From CAZEVY01 sp964515555 (GTDB lineage: Bacteria > Acidobacteriota > Terriglobia > Bryobacterales > Bryobacteraceae): a DNA stretch of 16,658 nt. Position numbers and translations under genes: made by a program. The notes below the pieces were generated by a model. That model was not told the DNA's origin and did not search any database. It saw only the letters and a list, made by a program, of their open reading frames with translations. Where the stretch lies: assembly GCA_964515555.1 (NCBI GenBank), contig CAZEVY010000114.1, forward strand, positions 1 to 16,658, written 5' to 3'. Below are positions 15,856 through 16,658 of the stretch, piece after piece. The number at the start of each line of letters is the position of its first letter. Position 1 is the stretch's first letter.

Positions 15856-16631
15856 AAAAACAAGCGTTCGTGGTTGCCGCATCGTTTGTGGCATTCAATG
15901 GGACTCTAATGGCCCAGACCAAGTTGACCATTACTGATCCCGGGATTCGCGGTATTGCGATTAAGCCGCACGATTCCGCTGGTCTCGCGCGCGAGGTCGA
16001 TCCCCTTTTGGGAAGTGGGGTGGACGCGACTCGCTTGCGGCCGTTTGCGGTTGTTGTCGAAAACGCGACAGCCAATCCAGTCATGGCCATCACCTTGCGG
16101 TGGACCTGGACGGACGCGGCCGGCCAGATTCACGAGCATGACCTCCGAAGCGATGGATTCTTTCATTCCAGGCGTGCCTTGGTTCCCGCTGGCGGTCAAA
16201 TCGTTTTCACGCCCGGCGCCGTGCTTCCGGTTCAAACCCCCAGGCAGGGGTTCGTCAGTTCGGCGATCCGGGCGGGCCGGGAGATAGAGAACTTCGAACG
16301 GGCGGGCAGCCGTGTTACGGTGGCTCTGGACGCGGTAGTGTTCGCCGACGGTGAAGCCGTGGGACCCGATCGGACAAGAACGGTTGACTACATACAGGCA
16401 CGAAACGCGGCAGCAACCGCACTTGGTAGGACCGTGCTCGCGATGCAGGAACTGGGGAAGGACCCGACGCCGCACTTGGCCGCGATCAGAAGCCGCGGAG
16501 CGGCAAGCAAGCAAGACTACTATGGCCTATGGAGCTTTCGTCTGGCCTCACGGCTTCTTGGGGTGCGAGACATGAAACAATATGCTCAGCAATTGGTCGA
16601 AGTTCAGATGCCAACGCTCTTCCGGCGCTGA
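15849..16631 (+). CDS. Exported protein of unknown function
   Basis: A 260-residue protein with a Sec signal peptide (MSQKQAFVVAASFVAFNGTLMA, cleavage probably before QTKLTI). The mature half is beta-rich (RPFAVVVENATANPVMAITL at 63-82, then RWTWTDAAGQIHEHDLRSDG), which resembles an Ig-like fold such as those seen in exported or envelope proteins. The C-terminal third is helical (ARNAAATALGRTVLAMQELG, about 185-204, then SKQDYYGLWSFRLASRLLGV). I recognise no named family and no catalytic motif. Its codon use is less GC-biased than uppP upstream, as for the other small exported gene at 2470, which suggests an accessory gene. It has its own candidate promoter. The next gene begins within 15 nt of its stop, so the two are probably an operon. 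Confidence 0.75.
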   Translation: MSQKQAFVVAASFVAFNGTLMAQTKLTITDPGIRGIAIKPHDSAGLAREVDPLLGSGVDATRLRPFAVVVENATANPVMAITLRWTWTDAAGQIHEHDLRSDGFFHSRRALVPAGGQIVFTPGAVLPVQTPRQGFVSSAIRAGREIENFERAGSRVTVALDAVVFADGEAVGPDRTRTVDYIQARNAAATALGRTVLAMQELGKDPTPHLAAIRSRGAASKQDYYGLWSFRLASRLLGVRDMKQYAQQLVEVQMPTLFRR

Positions 16632-16634
16632 TGA

Positions 16635-16640
16635 GGGAGG
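16635..16640 (+). promoter_or_regulatory. Shine-Dalgarno for the right-edge gene
   Basis: GGGAGG lies 5 nt before the ATG at 16646. It favours that start over an in-frame ATG at 16631 that overlaps the preceding TGA stop. Confidence 0.65.
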
Positions 16641-16645
16641 CCACC

Positions 16646-16658
16646 ATGAGAAACATTG
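16646..16658 (+). CDS. First codons of a gene cut by the window edge
   Basis: An ATG after a good Shine-Dalgarno opens a frame reading M-R-N-I before the sequence ends. It follows the exported protein gene by 14 nt and probably shares its transcript. Nothing can be said about the product. Confidence 0.55.

Overview
This is a GC-rich (roughly two thirds G+C by eye), densely coded bacterial chromosome segment. I see no phage, transposon, CRISPR or RNA genes. The mix of protein families suggests an Acidobacteriota relative, perhaps of the Solibacter/Bryobacter type. It includes a membrane pyrophosphatase, exported proteins with HYDIN/choice-of-anchor-D-like repeats, a DUF3500 protein, a small exported protein opening with an SGTW...KSKF-like motif, and several exported orphans. 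This placement is inference from protein content; no rRNA or other marker settles it.

Layout, left to right: (1) the 3' two thirds of a proton-pumping membrane pyrophosphatase (hppA), followed after 4 nt by a Tat-exported polysaccharide deacetylase; (2) a small exported beta-rich protein with a hairpin-capable inverted repeat in its upstream region; (3) a minus-strand gene string, ilvD, then a DUF3500 protein, then a large M14 metallopeptidase, with 38 and 21 nt gaps, likely one operon; (4) rlmI (23S rRNA methyltransferase), head to head with ilvD, with only 17 nt between the start codons; (5) a 1215-residue exported multidomain minus-strand protein whose middle resembles a zinc metallopeptidase that has lost its HExxH residues, followed by Ig-like and HYDIN/choice-of-anchor-D-like repeats; (6) a 355-nt non-coding stretch holding direct and inverted repeats; (7) pyruvate kinase, head to head with uppP (undecaprenyl-diphosphatase) with 16 nt between the start codons; (8) an exported orphan behind a candidate promoter with a G7 run in its spacer, then the first codons of another gene at the right edge.

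The housekeeping genes cover unrelated tasks: PPi-driven proton pumping, branched-chain amino acid synthesis, ribosome modification, glycolysis and lipid-carrier recycling. The lineage-specific part is the exported set: deacetylase, M14 peptidase plus DUF3500, pseudo-peptidase and two orphans. Several genes have clear Shine-Dalgarno sites, while both head-to-head pairs lack them. No single locus is convincingly a new defence or mobile system. The best leads are the apparently dead peptidase scaffold, the ilvD-DUF3500-M14 string, the two ultra-tight divergent pairs and the repeat-bearing spacer.
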